Positions 32,447 to 41,398 of a stretch of 62,198 bases of DNA are shown piece after piece. Position numbers and translations under genes: made by a program. The notes under the pieces are model-generated. The model did no database searches, had not been told where the DNA came from, and saw only the letters and a program-made list of their open reading frames with translations. This DNA is from Bacteroidota bacterium (lineage in GTDB: Bacteria; Bacteroidota; Bacteroidia; Bacteroidales; F082): NCBI GenBank assembly GCA_023396415.1, contig JAEWWJ010000059.1, positions 1-62,198 of the forward strand, given 5' to 3'. The first letter of the stretch is position 1; every line of letters begins with the position of its first letter.

Positions 32447-33301
32447 TTAAAAAAGACGTTTGTTGATGTATTTCAGGCTTTGGCCTGCGCAATAGAGCGG
32501 TGTGCCTTCGTCGTACTGTTCTTGCTCAACAAAAACACGTTCGAGACCGGCCAAAGCAGCTTTTTTGAAAAGCAATCTGTAATCAATACGGCCATTGCCC
32601 ACGATGCAGCTTTTGCCGTCGGTGCTCATATCTTTTACATGCCAGAGACTGAAGCATCCGGGATAGTTTTCAAAATATTTGAAGGGGTCTTGTGCGGCTT
32701 TGATTATCCAATACAGATCCATCTGAAAAGATACCAATCGCGGATCAGTTTCCTGAAGCAGCGCCTCATAGGGTAGCTTGCCATCCGTTTTTTTGAATTC
32801 GAAATCGTGGTTGTGGTAACCAAAGCGGATGCCATGTTGCAGGCAGCGTTCACCAATAATATTCATTTCGGCGGCAGCGCGCTTGAAATGATCCAACCGC
32901 TCTGTTGGACGACCCATCATGGAAGGCAAAACCAAGTAAGAAAGACCGGCCGTGGCAGCTTTTTCGGCGTATTCAGAAGCATTTTCAGCAGTAATACCGG
33001 TATGGGTGCTGTGAATGGTAAGCCCTAAATCGCTGCAAAAGCGTGAAAACTCCTTGGGATCTTCACCGTAAAACTTGCCATCGAAACCATAGGTTTCAAT
33101 GCTCTTATAACCTAATGCACTCACGGCTTTTAGGGTGGCTTTCATATCTTTTTGGATGTCGTCCCTTACAGTCCAAAGTTGTAATCCGGCTTCTTTTTCT
33201 AAGGTTACTGCCCCAAAGCTCTCCTTGCCGGCAGCCATTGCCATCATCAAGGTGCCTGATAAAACAGGGATGGTTTTCAAAAAATCGCGTCTCGATTGCA
33301 T
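32447..33301 (-). CDS. Exported sugar phosphate isomerase/epimerase-like TIM barrel
   Basis: A 284-residue xylose-isomerase-like TIM barrel (PF01261). The N-terminus MQSRRDFLKTIPVLSGTLMM is a twin-arginine signal. The barrel has the acidic and His metal ligands expected: GLQLWTVRDDI, ALGYKSIETYGFDG, RFGYHNHDFEF (about 165), FQMDLYWIIKAAQDP, CFSLWHVKDM (His/Asp) and VFVEQEQYDEG. In this context it may isomerise or epimerise keto-sugars made by the neighbouring Gfo dehydrogenases. It lies 18 bases from the next Gfo gene on each side, so it is part of one operon. Function at substrate level is inference. Confidence 0.88.
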   Translation of the reverse strand: MQSRRDFLKTIPVLSGTLMMAMAAGKESFGAVTLEKEAGLQLWTVRDDIQKDMKATLKAVSALGYKSIETYGFDGKFYGEDPKEFSRFCSDLGLTIHSTHTGITAENASEYAEKAATAGLSYLVLPSMMGRPTERLDHFKRAAAEMNIIGERCLQHGIRFGYHNHDFEFKKTDGKLPYEALLQETDPRLVSFQMDLYWIIKAAQDPFKYFENYPGCFSLWHVKDMSTDGKSCIVGNGRIDYRLLFKKAALAGLERVFVEQEQYDEGTPLYCAGQSLKYINKRLF

Positions 33302-33318
33302 GAATCTTGGTTTTTAGG

Positions 33319-34386
33319 TTAAAAATAAATTGTTCTTTGCTCTTGGTGACTGCGCAAGGCCGTTTCAATCACTTGCATCACCAAAAGCGCATCGTCGGCC
33401 TTCACGGCTGGTGTTGCGTTGTTTAAAACAGTTTCAGCCACAGCATCATAAAACCCCATATAATGACCCTCAATCGTTGGAAAGCTAACTCTTTCATTAT
33501 AGGCAAGATGCAAAATTCCGAAGGCACTTTTCCGATCTTTTCCCAAACGTAAATCACTTGGAAGCATTCCCTTTTTAAGCCGCGCCTCCTGTGGATCGAG
33601 GCCATACTTCACAAAAGAGCCTTTCATTCCATGCAGCTGAAAACGCGGCCCGGGTTCACTGACAAAAATTCCTGCTTTGAGGGTGGCAGTAGTCGTGGGG
33701 TAAAACAATTTGAGATCGAAACTGTCGTTGGCTTTGCTTGATTTGCGAAGGAATGAAAGTTGACAACTTATAGCAGATGGTTTTCCAAACAGATGCAGCG
33801 CCTGATCAATCAGATGTGGTCCCAGATCGAACAAAGTGCCGCCACCCGATTCGGATGTGTAACGCCATTCGGCCCTCGAAACCACAGGACTGAAACGGTC
33901 GAAACGTGACTCAAAATCAATAATTTGGCCCAAAACATCAGCACGAAACAACTCCTTTATGGTTAAAAAATCGCCATCCCAGCGGCGGTTGTGATAAGGA
34001 AAAATTGTTCTCTGAGTTCGCATGCTTACTTGCATTATGGTTTGCAGCTCGTCACTGCTCATGGCCACAGGTTTTTCAATCACCACATCCTTGCCGGCCT
34101 CCATTGCCGCAATGGCTTGCGAGGCATGAAGATGATGCGGCGTGCAAAGCACCACCAACTGTATTTCAGGATTGAGAAGCATCTTTTCAAAATCGGCAAC
34201 AACTTGAACAGAAGGATATGCTGCATGGGCTTTTACTCCTGATGAAACAATGGTGTGAAGACTAAAGGCAGGATGCGCTTGTAAAAAAGGCGCGTGAAAA
34301 ATCTGCCCAGACAATCCATACCCCACAACAGCCGTGTTAATAAGCTGATGATTTGAGTTGTACTGTTTTGTGGGTATATTTTTCAT
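33319..34386 (-). CDS. Cytosolic Gfo/Idh/MocA-family oxidoreductase
   Basis: A 355-residue NAD(P)-dependent dehydrogenase without signal peptide, unlike its two relatives in the cluster. The Rossmann glycine motif is GYGLSGQIFHAPFL (about 23-36), the Gfo signature VIEKPVAMS lies near 104, and SGGGTLFDLGPHLIDQALHLFG (about 185-206) is the catalytic His region. It resembles the YdgJ/YvaA-type scyllo-inositol or sugar dehydrogenases. It could reduce imported 3-keto sugars back to the aldose in the cytoplasm, completing a pathway begun outside; this is inference. It follows the 521-residue Gfo gene by 10 bases. Confidence 0.9.
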   Translation of the reverse strand: MKNIPTKQYNSNHQLINTAVVGYGLSGQIFHAPFLQAHPAFSLHTIVSSGVKAHAAYPSVQVVADFEKMLLNPEIQLVVLCTPHHLHASQAIAAMEAGKDVVIEKPVAMSSDELQTIMQVSMRTQRTIFPYHNRRWDGDFLTIKELFRADVLGQIIDFESRFDRFSPVVSRAEWRYTSESGGGTLFDLGPHLIDQALHLFGKPSAISCQLSFLRKSSKANDSFDLKLFYPTTTATLKAGIFVSEPGPRFQLHGMKGSFVKYGLDPQEARLKKGMLPSDLRLGKDRKSAFGILHLAYNERVSFPTIEGHYMGFYDAVAETVLNNATPAVKADDALLVMQVIETALRSHQEQRTIYF

Positions 34387-34396
34387 TTCAACAAAC

Positions 34397-35962
34397 TTAG
34401 GTTATTTTTTCATTGGTTTCATCCCAATGTGTGCGGCGGCCTTCAAGGTACGAAATGGTGCCCATATGGGCGGTAATGGCTTCTTCAAATGCCTGATCAA
34501 TATTGCAGCTGGGCTGTGTGCCATTTTCAAGCCGAATGCAGTTGAGCCATTCCAGTAAATGTAAATGTGTAGTATCTACCGCTTTGCCATTGCGATAGGT
34601 ATATAACAATCCTCTTCCGGCAAAATATTTTTCAGTTGGAGTGGTGATGGCATCAACACTTCCTTGTCCGGGAACATACGAATAGATGGGTTTCGTCGGC
34701 TCAAGTATTCCGTTTTCAATCTTATCGCGGTACTGTGTTGATCGTGGATCAAGATAAATGGTAAGATTTTCGTCAAGTTCGAGCCAGGCATCGTGTCCCA
34801 TAATGGTTTTACCTCGGTTTTTTTCGCTGCTGAGGGTGGCGCTGTACAATAAGCTAAGGTCTTTTTTAGGATATTCAAAGGCCATATTCAACACATCGGG
34901 CACTGTTCGGCCATCTTTGTAAAAATAAATTCCTCCGGTAGCCATTGCCGATTCAGGAATTCCGAGGCCTAAAATCTGGTTCATGGCATCAAATTCATGG
35001 GTGAAAAGATCACCACTCAGGCCGGTGCTGTAGTCCCACCAACAACGCCAGCGGAAAAAACGTTCGAGACTGAACTCATGCCATGGTGCCGGTCCAATGA
35101 ATTGTTTCCAGTCAATGGTTTTTTCATTCGCCTCAGGATCTATATCATACACCCATGCCCCATTGGGATCATTGCGGTTGGTACATACTTCGATCAGGGA
35201 AACTTTTCCAATCACATTTTGGCTGATAATAGACTTGGCCACTTGGTAACTTTCGGTTTGGCGGCCTTGATGTCCCAATTGAAACACAATACCTGTATCT
35301 TTTACAACTTTTCGCACTTCAAAGGTCTCTTCAACCGTCCATGAAAGTGGTTTTTCGCAATACACATGCTTTCCGTTTTTTGCCGCTTCAATGGCAATGG
35401 GCACATGCAAATGGTCAGGCGTGGCAACAATGACAGCATCAATATCATCGGCTGAAACAAGCTCTTGGTAAGTAAGATAGCGTTTGGGTTGATCGCTCAT
35501 TTTGCCTCCTTCACCATTGCGAAATACATTGGCTCCCGTTTTGATGGCTCTTTCAGCATGTTTTTCGAAAACATCACAAACAGCCGCGATGCGGATGTTA
35601 AGGTCTTCTTGATTTCTGAATTCTTTTAAATAATCGGCCCAGTAGCTTTCCTTTTTTGCTTTCATTTCCCAATCGTCAATCCGGTCGGGATGCACAAAAC
35701 CCAGGGCTTTCATCAGATAGCCGCCTCTTCCTCCGCAACCCACCACGCCAATACGAAGCGTTTTGCCTTCGACCATATGTAAATCAGCGGCCGGAACTGG
35801 AAGCTGAAGGTTGTTTAAGCCTTTGCTGCGCATACTTTGCCGGGCTGCTTCATGCTCCATCAAGCCATATCCGATGACTCCCAAAACTGGCAAGGCGGCA
35901 AGACCTGCCAACATGTCGCGCCGACTGATTGACTTTTTTTTGTTTTGTTGCTCCTCACTCAT
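34397..35962 (-). CDS. Large Tat-exported Gfo/Idh/MocA-family oxidoreductase
   Basis: A 521-residue exported dehydrogenase. I start at MSEEQQNKKKSISRRDMLAG (35962): the twin-arginine signal follows directly, and this ATG overlaps the DoxX stop by 8 bases, typical of coupled genes. The open frame extends 32 codons further but inside doxX. The Rossmann motif is RIGVVGCGGRGGYLM, and the Gfo signature YCEKPLSWTVEE is near residue 196. The C-terminal domain contains RWRCWWDYSTGLSGDLFTHEFD, a conserved Trp-rich substrate region shared with other large Tat-exported members. With the 494-residue Gfo it makes two exported and one cytosolic oxidoreductase in the cluster. Confidence 0.9.
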   Translation of the reverse strand: MSEEQQNKKKSISRRDMLAGLAALPVLGVIGYGLMEHEAARQSMRSKGLNNLQLPVPAADLHMVEGKTLRIGVVGCGGRGGYLMKALGFVHPDRIDDWEMKAKKESYWADYLKEFRNQEDLNIRIAAVCDVFEKHAERAIKTGANVFRNGEGGKMSDQPKRYLTYQELVSADDIDAVIVATPDHLHVPIAIEAAKNGKHVYCEKPLSWTVEETFEVRKVVKDTGIVFQLGHQGRQTESYQVAKSIISQNVIGKVSLIEVCTNRNDPNGAWVYDIDPEANEKTIDWKQFIGPAPWHEFSLERFFRWRCWWDYSTGLSGDLFTHEFDAMNQILGLGIPESAMATGGIYFYKDGRTVPDVLNMAFEYPKKDLSLLYSATLSSEKNRGKTIMGHDAWLELDENLTIYLDPRSTQYRDKIENGILEPTKPIYSYVPGQGSVDAITTPTEKYFAGRGLLYTYRNGKAVDTTHLHLLEWLNCIRLENGTQPSCNIDQAFEEAITAHMGTISYLEGRRTHWDETNEKIT

Positions 35963-36443
35963 GGTTAATCTCGGTTTTGTTGTTACGGATGAGCCTGCAA
36001 ACGCCAACTTTATGATCCGTTGGAAAGACGAAAAGTAGCAATAAGGCAAAAAATTCAATTAAAGTTTTGTTGACGATGAAATAGCTTCCATCCGAAGGGA
36101 AAAGGTATTCGATGCCCGGAAAAGCAGGATGCGAAAGATAATACAAAGCCAAAAGCACCATTCCGGCAATAGCAGCCGCGCGACCCAAAACACCCAAAAT
36201 AAGTGCTAAACCAATGTATGTCAGCCCATAGGCATTCAACAAATCTGTTGTTTGAAGCACTGCATCGCGGTTGGCGATCTCGATAAAAAATTGCTTGAAC
36301 CACCCACCCGAATCCAATAAATAGGCTTTTGAAGTCCAAGCAGGATTGAGAACTTTTACCATTCCTTCGTAAAGAAAGTGCCAACCTATCACCATCCTTA
36401 ACGCGACAAGTGAAAACAATTGCTTTTTACTGTAATTCATCAT
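35955..36443 (-). CDS. DoxX-family membrane protein
   Basis: A 162-residue inner-membrane protein of the DoxX family (PF07681) with four helices (about 8-28, 58-80, 86-108 and 125-145). LRMVIGWHFLYEGMVKVLNP near the N-terminus is the usual signature of the Bacteroidota form. DoxX proteins occur in quinone-linked oxidoreductases. As first gene of the Gfo cluster it may pass electrons from the exported, NAD-bound Gfo enzymes to the quinone pool, which they would need in order to turn over in the periplasm; this is inference. A -7 box, TAACTTTG, lies 20 bases upstream. A second ATG one codon in is equally possible as start. Confidence 0.87.
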   Translation of the reverse strand: MMNYSKKQLFSLVALRMVIGWHFLYEGMVKVLNPAWTSKAYLLDSGGWFKQFFIEIANRDAVLQTTDLLNAYGLTYIGLALILGVLGRAAAIAGMVLLALYYLSHPAFPGIEYLFPSDGSYFIVNKTLIEFFALLLLFVFPTDHKVGVCRLIRNNKTEINHE

Positions 36444-36462
36444 TTACTTTGATTGCATGGTT

Positions 36463-36470
36463 CAAAGTTA
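36463..36470 (-). promoter_or_regulatory. Candidate -7 box of the DoxX/Gfo operon
   Basis: The minus strand reads TAACTTTG, matching TAnnTTTG, 20 bases before the DoxX ATG. No TTG is at the expected -33 distance. The rest of the 213-base gap to the HD-hydrolase gene is AT-rich and without other features. Confidence 0.45.
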
Positions 36471-36656
36471 TTTTTTTTTCAGCAATGAGCTGTCTCTTTA
36501 AAATGTCTTTTTTCCTAAATCATTTTATAGCATTGAATTATAGTTGGTTAAATGATCCACGAAGAATATTTGATGTAGAACCTAAACCCAACTTGAGACT
36601 GAATATGAGGTAAAAACCATCTTAATCGGCCAATTTTGGTCCAATTTTGCCATTTA

Positions 36657-37892
36657 CTAAAGTATTTCTTTGGGATAACAGATAAAATACTTGGTAACAG
36701 GATGTGTTAACACGGAAATATTCAGTTGATCGGAGGCCAAAGAAATATCTCTTTTCTGACCATCTTTATATAAAATACTGATGCTCGATTGCGAGGGGTG
36801 ATAGGCATGGTTCGAGGTTGATTCTTGTATAAACAAAAAATCAGCTTCGTATTTATTGAGCTTAAACTGCTGGGCAATACGTGCTTTCAACTTGCTGATA
36901 CGCTCAGGGTCGAAAGGCTCGTTTGACAATTCAACCTTGAACAAATGCCTGTTGACGATACCTTTGCTTAAAATAGAAAGCAAAGGATCGGGATAAAACT
37001 GCCATTGTTTCAATGAAGTAAATATATCAAAATCATCTAATTGCGCAAAATACTCCACCACAGCAGCCTCATGGCCAAGCGACAGATAATCCTCTTTGAG
37101 AAAATATTGCAAAGCAGGAGTTGCCGGCAGCTCGTGGTCCTTCAGGCTCAACTCTTTGGCTCGTTTTAAAGCATTCATCAGCATATTTTCGGCCGAAAGC
37201 ACTGTTTTGTGAAGATAAACTTGCCAATACATTAGCCTTCTGGCACCAATAAATTGTTCCACCGAGTAAATTCCTTTGGCTTCAATCACCAATTGATCGT
37301 CATCCACCTCGAGCATCGCTAACAGGCGGTCGGCATTTATAGCACCTTCGGCTACTCCGGTGAAAAAACTATCACGCTTAAGATAGTCCATACGATCCAT
37401 ATCCAACTGACTTGAAACCAATTGACAAAGGAAATTTCGTGGATAGCTGCCCTTAAAAATCTCCATCGCCATTGCCAACTGATTGTTAAACTGGCGGTTG
37501 AGCAACTGCATCATTTTTAACGACAATTGCTCATGTGAAACACCAGAAACGATGGTGTTTTCGAGTGTATGTGAGTAAGGACCGTGACCAATATCGTGCA
37601 ATAAAACGGCCAATGAAGCCGCTTGCAGCTCTTCATCGCTGATACCATAACCCTTAGAGCGTAGCATCGCAATGGCTTGCTGCATCAGGTGCATGGCTCC
37701 AATCGAATGTTGAAAACGGGTATGCAACGCACCCGGATATACCAAATGCGTCAATCCCAATTGCTTGATACGACGCAAACGCTGAAAGTAAGGATGTTCA
37801 ATAATATCGAAATGCAGCTTATCCGGAATTTGAACAAACCCGTACACCGGATCGTTGAAGATTTTCTTTTTACCCGTAAATATAGCGGCCAT
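36657..37892 (-). CDS. HD-domain phosphohydrolase (dNTPase-like)
   Basis: A 411-residue cytoplasmic metal-dependent phosphohydrolase of the HD superfamily, related to YdhJ/SAMHD1-like dGTP triphosphohydrolases. The metal ligands are His in HTRFQHSIGAMHL (about 57-69), the His-Asp pair in LLHDIGHGPYSHTLE (about 95-109), and a later Asp in QLDMDRMDYLKRDSFFTG (about 160-177). The N-terminal segment KKIFNDPVYGFVQIP is typical of the group. Substrate may be dNTPs, but other nucleotides are possible. It is transcribed alone, divergent from porX; the 135-base spacer shows no clear promoter consensus. Confidence 0.88.
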   Translation of the reverse strand: MAAIFTGKKKIFNDPVYGFVQIPDKLHFDIIEHPYFQRLRRIKQLGLTHLVYPGALHTRFQHSIGAMHLMQQAIAMLRSKGYGISDEELQAASLAVLLHDIGHGPYSHTLENTIVSGVSHEQLSLKMMQLLNRQFNNQLAMAMEIFKGSYPRNFLCQLVSSQLDMDRMDYLKRDSFFTGVAEGAINADRLLAMLEVDDDQLVIEAKGIYSVEQFIGARRLMYWQVYLHKTVLSAENMLMNALKRAKELSLKDHELPATPALQYFLKEDYLSLGHEAAVVEYFAQLDDFDIFTSLKQWQFYPDPLLSILSKGIVNRHLFKVELSNEPFDPERISKLKARIAQQFKLNKYEADFLFIQESTSNHAYHPSQSSISILYKDGQKRDISLASDQLNISVLTHPVTKYFICYPKEIL

Positions 37893-38027
37893 AAAAAACG
37901 TTAATTTTGTGGTAGTGGCATCCTCTTTGGTACAATAAACCTACAGAAAACGCATTATTGATTGCAAATGTAAGCACATATCAATGAATCTACTCTACCC
38001 TTTTTTAAACATCTGAAAATTAATTAC

Positions 38028-39584
38028 ATGGAAAAAATAAAGATTTTATGGGCCGATGATGAAATTGATATGTTGAAACCACATATTATTTTTCTCGAGC
38101 ACAAAGGTTATGAGGTAGCCACCACCAACAACGGCGACGAGGCCCTCGATTTGCTAAAAACAGAAAATTTCGACATTGTTTTTCTCGACGAAAACATGCC
38201 CGGGCTTTCCGGCATCGAAACGCTGGAGAGGATAAAAATTGATTATCCACACCTGCCCGTGGTGATGATCACCAAGAGTGAAGAGGAGTCCATCATGGAA
38301 GATGCCATTGGAAGTAAAATTGCCGATTACCTCATAAAACCTGTCAAGCCCAATCAGATTTTACTTTCGCTCAAAAGGAATCTCGAAAACCAGAAGTTAG
38401 TCAGCGAAAAAGCTACCATGAGCTACCAGCAAGAGTTCCGCCAAATAGGCATGGAGCTTTCCAACCAACTTGACCACAACGAATGGGTGGAAGTGTATAA
38501 AAAATTGGTGCGGTGGGAGCTGGAGCTCGAAGCCTCGCAAGATGAGGGCATTATGCAGGTTTTGCGGATGCAGCAAGACGAAGCCAACACAGTTTTTGCA
38601 CGTTTTATAGAAAAAAACTATACCAATTGGATCAACAACCGCAGCAACAACAAACCGGTTTTGTCGCATACCTTGCTCAGAGATAAGGTTTTACCGCATT
38701 TAGACGCCACTGACAATCCCTTGTTTGTAATCCTGATTGACAATTTGCGTTACGACCAATGGAAGGCCGTTCAACCCATCATTGAAGAATTTTTTAGGGT
38801 AGAGACAGACGAGCTGTATTACAGCATTTTACCCACCACTACCCAATATGCCCGCAACGCTTTTTTTGCAGGTTTGATGCCCTCCGAAATACGCAGAAAG
38901 TTTCCAAAATATTGGGTTGACGAAGAAGACGATGGCACCAAAAACCAGTTTGAATCTGAACTTTTAGGTGAACAACTCCGCCGATATGGCAAAGACATCC
39001 GCTATTCATACAATAAAGTACTCAACTTGAATGTGGGCAAAAAGCTGGCCGAAAGCATGTCGAACCTAATGGTGAACAAGTTAAACGTTATCGTTTACAA
39101 TTTCGTGGATATGCTTTCACATGCCCGCACCGAGATGGAAATGATTCGTGAGTTGGCCGAGGATGAACCGGCTTACCGATCGCTGATGCTTTCGTGGTTT
39201 AAACACTCCTCGTTGTTTGATATCATCAAGTTTATCGCCCAAAAAAAATGCGATATGGTCATCACTACCGACCATGGATCGGTGTATGTAAAAGACCCTG
39301 TGAAGATTTTGGGCGATCGCACCGTGAACACCAACCTGCGTTATAAATATGGCAAAAGCCTGAAATACAACTCAAAAGAAGTGTTTGAAGTCAAAGACCC
39401 TGAAGATATTTTCCTTCCGAGAGTGAATGTAAGTACTGCCTACGTTTTTGCACGAGGAAACGACTTTTTCGCTTATCCCAACAACTACAACCATTACGTG
39501 AATTATTATCGCAACACCTTTCAGCATGGAGGCATTTCGTTGCAAGAGATGCTGGTTCCCATTATTTTTCTTAAAGCAAGATGA
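38028..39584 (+). CDS. porX: T9SS regulator PorX: response regulator with PglZ/alkaline-phosphatase-like domain
   Basis: A 518-residue two-domain protein. The receiver domain (1-120) has phospho-acceptor Asp54 in VFLDENMPG, acidic residues in WADDE, and the Lys of IKPVKP. After a helical linker (about 120-205), the PglZ domain (about 220-518) shows LIDNLRYDQW, STTTDHGS-type metal sites (ITTDHGSVYVK) and FQHGGISLQEM. PorX with the sensor PorY controls type IX secretion genes through SigP in Porphyromonas, and the PglZ domain is a phosphodiesterase acting on cyclic or linear oligonucleotides. No other por gene is in the window. The stop overlaps the tsaE start by 4 bases, so the two are coupled. 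Confidence 0.95.
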   Translation: MEKIKILWADDEIDMLKPHIIFLEHKGYEVATTNNGDEALDLLKTENFDIVFLDENMPGLSGIETLERIKIDYPHLPVVMITKSEEESIMEDAIGSKIADYLIKPVKPNQILLSLKRNLENQKLVSEKATMSYQQEFRQIGMELSNQLDHNEWVEVYKKLVRWELELEASQDEGIMQVLRMQQDEANTVFARFIEKNYTNWINNRSNNKPVLSHTLLRDKVLPHLDATDNPLFVILIDNLRYDQWKAVQPIIEEFFRVETDELYYSILPTTTQYARNAFFAGLMPSEIRRKFPKYWVDEEDDGTKNQFESELLGEQLRRYGKDIRYSYNKVLNLNVGKKLAESMSNLMVNKLNVIVYNFVDMLSHARTEMEMIRELAEDEPAYRSLMLSWFKHSSLFDIIKFIAQKKCDMVITTDHGSVYVKDPVKILGDRTVNTNLRYKYGKSLKYNSKEVFEVKDPEDIFLPRVNVSTAYVFARGNDFFAYPNNYNHYVNYYRNTFQHGGISLQEMLVPIIFLKAR

Positions 39585-40027
39585 AACATCTAATAAAAAT
39601 TAACTCACTTTCCGAATTGGAAAAAGTTGCTAAAACACTGGTTTCGCTCATAGGCGAAGCCGGTGTTTTTGCCTTCTATGGTCCGATGGGTTCAGGCAAA
39701 ACAACCCTCATCAAACTACTGTGTAAACAATTGGGTATCAACGATGATGTAAGTAGTCCAACGTTCTCACTCGTCAATGAGTATGGCAACGAGTTTGATA
39801 TTTTAGTGTATCATTTTGATTTTTATCGCATCAACCGCATCGAAGAAGCGTATGACATTGGATATGAAAACTATTTTTACAGCGGGCACAGCTGCTTTGT
39901 AGAGTGGCCTGAAAAGATTCAGCAACTTTTACCTGAAAAATACGTAAAGGTAACCATTGAAAACGGCGAATCAAACGAATCAAATGAAACAAGGCGGTTT
40001 GAAATCGAGGTAATTCAGCAAAAGTAA
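39581..40027 (+). CDS. tsaE: tRNA threonylcarbamoyladenosine biosynthesis ATPase TsaE
   Basis: A 148-residue P-loop ATPase that works with TsaB-TsaD to make t6A37 on tRNAs decoding ANN codons. The Walker A motif is GPMGSGKTTLIK (about 35-46), SSPTFSLVNEY (about 60-70) is the conserved TsaE segment, and FYRI and FVEWPEKIQQLLP are also typical. It starts within the porX stop (ATGA overlap) and is followed 13 bases later by the alanine dehydrogenase gene. The functional link to porX is probably only translational and regulatory economy; this order is common in Bacteroidota. Confidence 0.95.
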   Translation: MKHLIKINSLSELEKVAKTLVSLIGEAGVFAFYGPMGSGKTTLIKLLCKQLGINDDVSSPTFSLVNEYGNEFDILVYHFDFYRINRIEEAYDIGYENYFYSGHSCFVEWPEKIQQLLPEKYVKVTIENGESNESNETRRFEIEVIQQK

Positions 40028-40040
40028 ACCCAAAATAACC

Positions 40041-41261
40041 ATGGCCGAAAACATCAATTACAATCAATTTTCAAGCTCAGCAGGCATTTTAACACAAGAA
40101 GAAGTGTTAGAAGTGGCAAAAAAATCAAGCAGTTTAACAATTGGTATTCCGCGGGAGCTGTCGGCCAATGAAAACAGAATTGGCTTGGTTCCTTCAGGGG
40201 TTCGTTTACTTGTAAACCATGGACATCGCATACTTTTAGAAAAGAACGCAGGTGAAAAATCACGTTTTTCCGACAATGAATATGCCGAGGCCGGAGCCGA
40301 AATTATTGGCGATCACGCCTCTGTTTTTGGAGCAGATATTGTCTTAAAAATAGCCCCTCCACTTCGCGAAGAAATTGAATTGCTCGAAAAACACCGTTGT
40401 CTGATGTCGGCTGTTCAGCTTCCAACACGCACCAAAGACTATTTTCAGCATTTAATGACCAAAAAAGTCAATGCCCTTGCCTTCGAGTTCATTCAAGACA
40501 AAACCGGAGCGCTTCCCTTGGTACGATCAATGAGCGAGATAATTGGTAACGCCACCATGCTGATTGCTGCCGAATACCTTTGTCATCCGCAATATGGCAA
40601 AGGCATTATGTTGGGAGGCTTTCCCGGTGTGCCCTCCACCGAAGTAGTGGTGATTGGTGCCGGAACAGTTGCCGAATACGCTTCGCGCGCAGCGCTTGGA
40701 CTTGGTGCTCAAGTTAAGGTGTTCGACAACTCCATCTATAAGCTGCGAACTTTACAAAACAACCTCAAGGAAAGAATCTATACTTCTGTATTTCAACCTG
40801 ATGAAATTGAAAAAGCCCTTCTAACCGCCGATGTGGTAATCGCCGCAAAACATGCGGCAGAAGGCACAACACCTTGCTTTATCCCCGCCGAATTTGTTAA
40901 AAAAATGAAAGCCGGCTCTGTCATCATTGATGTAAGCATTGACCAAGGGGGATGTTTTGAGACCTCACGTCCAACAAATCACCAAAACCCTGTTTATCAA
41001 CTACATGACATCACTCATTATTGTGTTCCAAATATAGCCTCAAAGGTTCCGAGAACTGCATCAACATCATTCAGCAATTTTTTTAGCAGTCTCTTGCTCG
41101 AGATCGCCGAAAATGGTGGTGTTGACAATACACTTAAAAACAATAGACCCTTCTCAAAAGGAGCATATATTTTTAACGGTATTCTTACAAACCATCAAAT
41201 CAGCAAGTTGCACGATATTCCTTTTCAACATTTGGACTTGTTGCTTGCGGCATTCTATTAA
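40041..41261 (+). CDS. ald: Alanine dehydrogenase
   Basis: A 406-residue NAD-dependent enzyme interconverting alanine and pyruvate plus ammonia. The N-terminal domain has the pyruvate/alanine site segment GIPRELSANENRIGLVPSGV and the catalytic Lys/His region in LEKNAGEKSRF. The NAD Rossmann motif is VVIGAGTVAEYASRAALGLGA (around residue 200-220), and KAGSVIIDVSIDQGGCFETS is diagnostic of Ald/PntA. It is slightly longer than the Bacillus enzyme because of an N-terminal extension of about 35 residues, as usual in Bacteroidota. It is the third gene of the porX-tsaE-ald run. It links the pyruvate pool used by PFOR to nitrogen metabolism. Confidence 0.9.
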   Translation: MAENINYNQFSSSAGILTQEEVLEVAKKSSSLTIGIPRELSANENRIGLVPSGVRLLVNHGHRILLEKNAGEKSRFSDNEYAEAGAEIIGDHASVFGADIVLKIAPPLREEIELLEKHRCLMSAVQLPTRTKDYFQHLMTKKVNALAFEFIQDKTGALPLVRSMSEIIGNATMLIAAEYLCHPQYGKGIMLGGFPGVPSTEVVVIGAGTVAEYASRAALGLGAQVKVFDNSIYKLRTLQNNLKERIYTSVFQPDEIEKALLTADVVIAAKHAAEGTTPCFIPAEFVKKMKAGSVIIDVSIDQGGCFETSRPTNHQNPVYQLHDITHYCVPNIASKVPRTASTSFSNFFSSLLLEIAENGGVDNTLKNNRPFSKGAYIFNGILTNHQISKLHDIPFQHLDLLLAAFY

Positions 41262-41322
41262 GTTTTTGGTCGCTAAGTATAAGGCTGATTGGTTATTCGA
41301 TTCATAAAAGCCAATATCGTTT

Positions 41323-41353
41323 TTGTGGAATCTTATAATAATCACCATTTTTG
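41323..41353 (+). promoter_or_regulatory. Candidate promoter for aroB-aroA
   Basis: TTG at 41323-41325, a 20-base spacer and CATTTTTG at 41346-41353 resemble TTG-N19/21-TAnnTTTG with a C in place of the first T. The aroB ATG (41399) lies 46 bases downstream. Confidence 0.35.
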
Positions 41354-41398
41354 CAAACAAAAAACAAGGCGAATTTTGAAAATGAATCTAAAATCACA

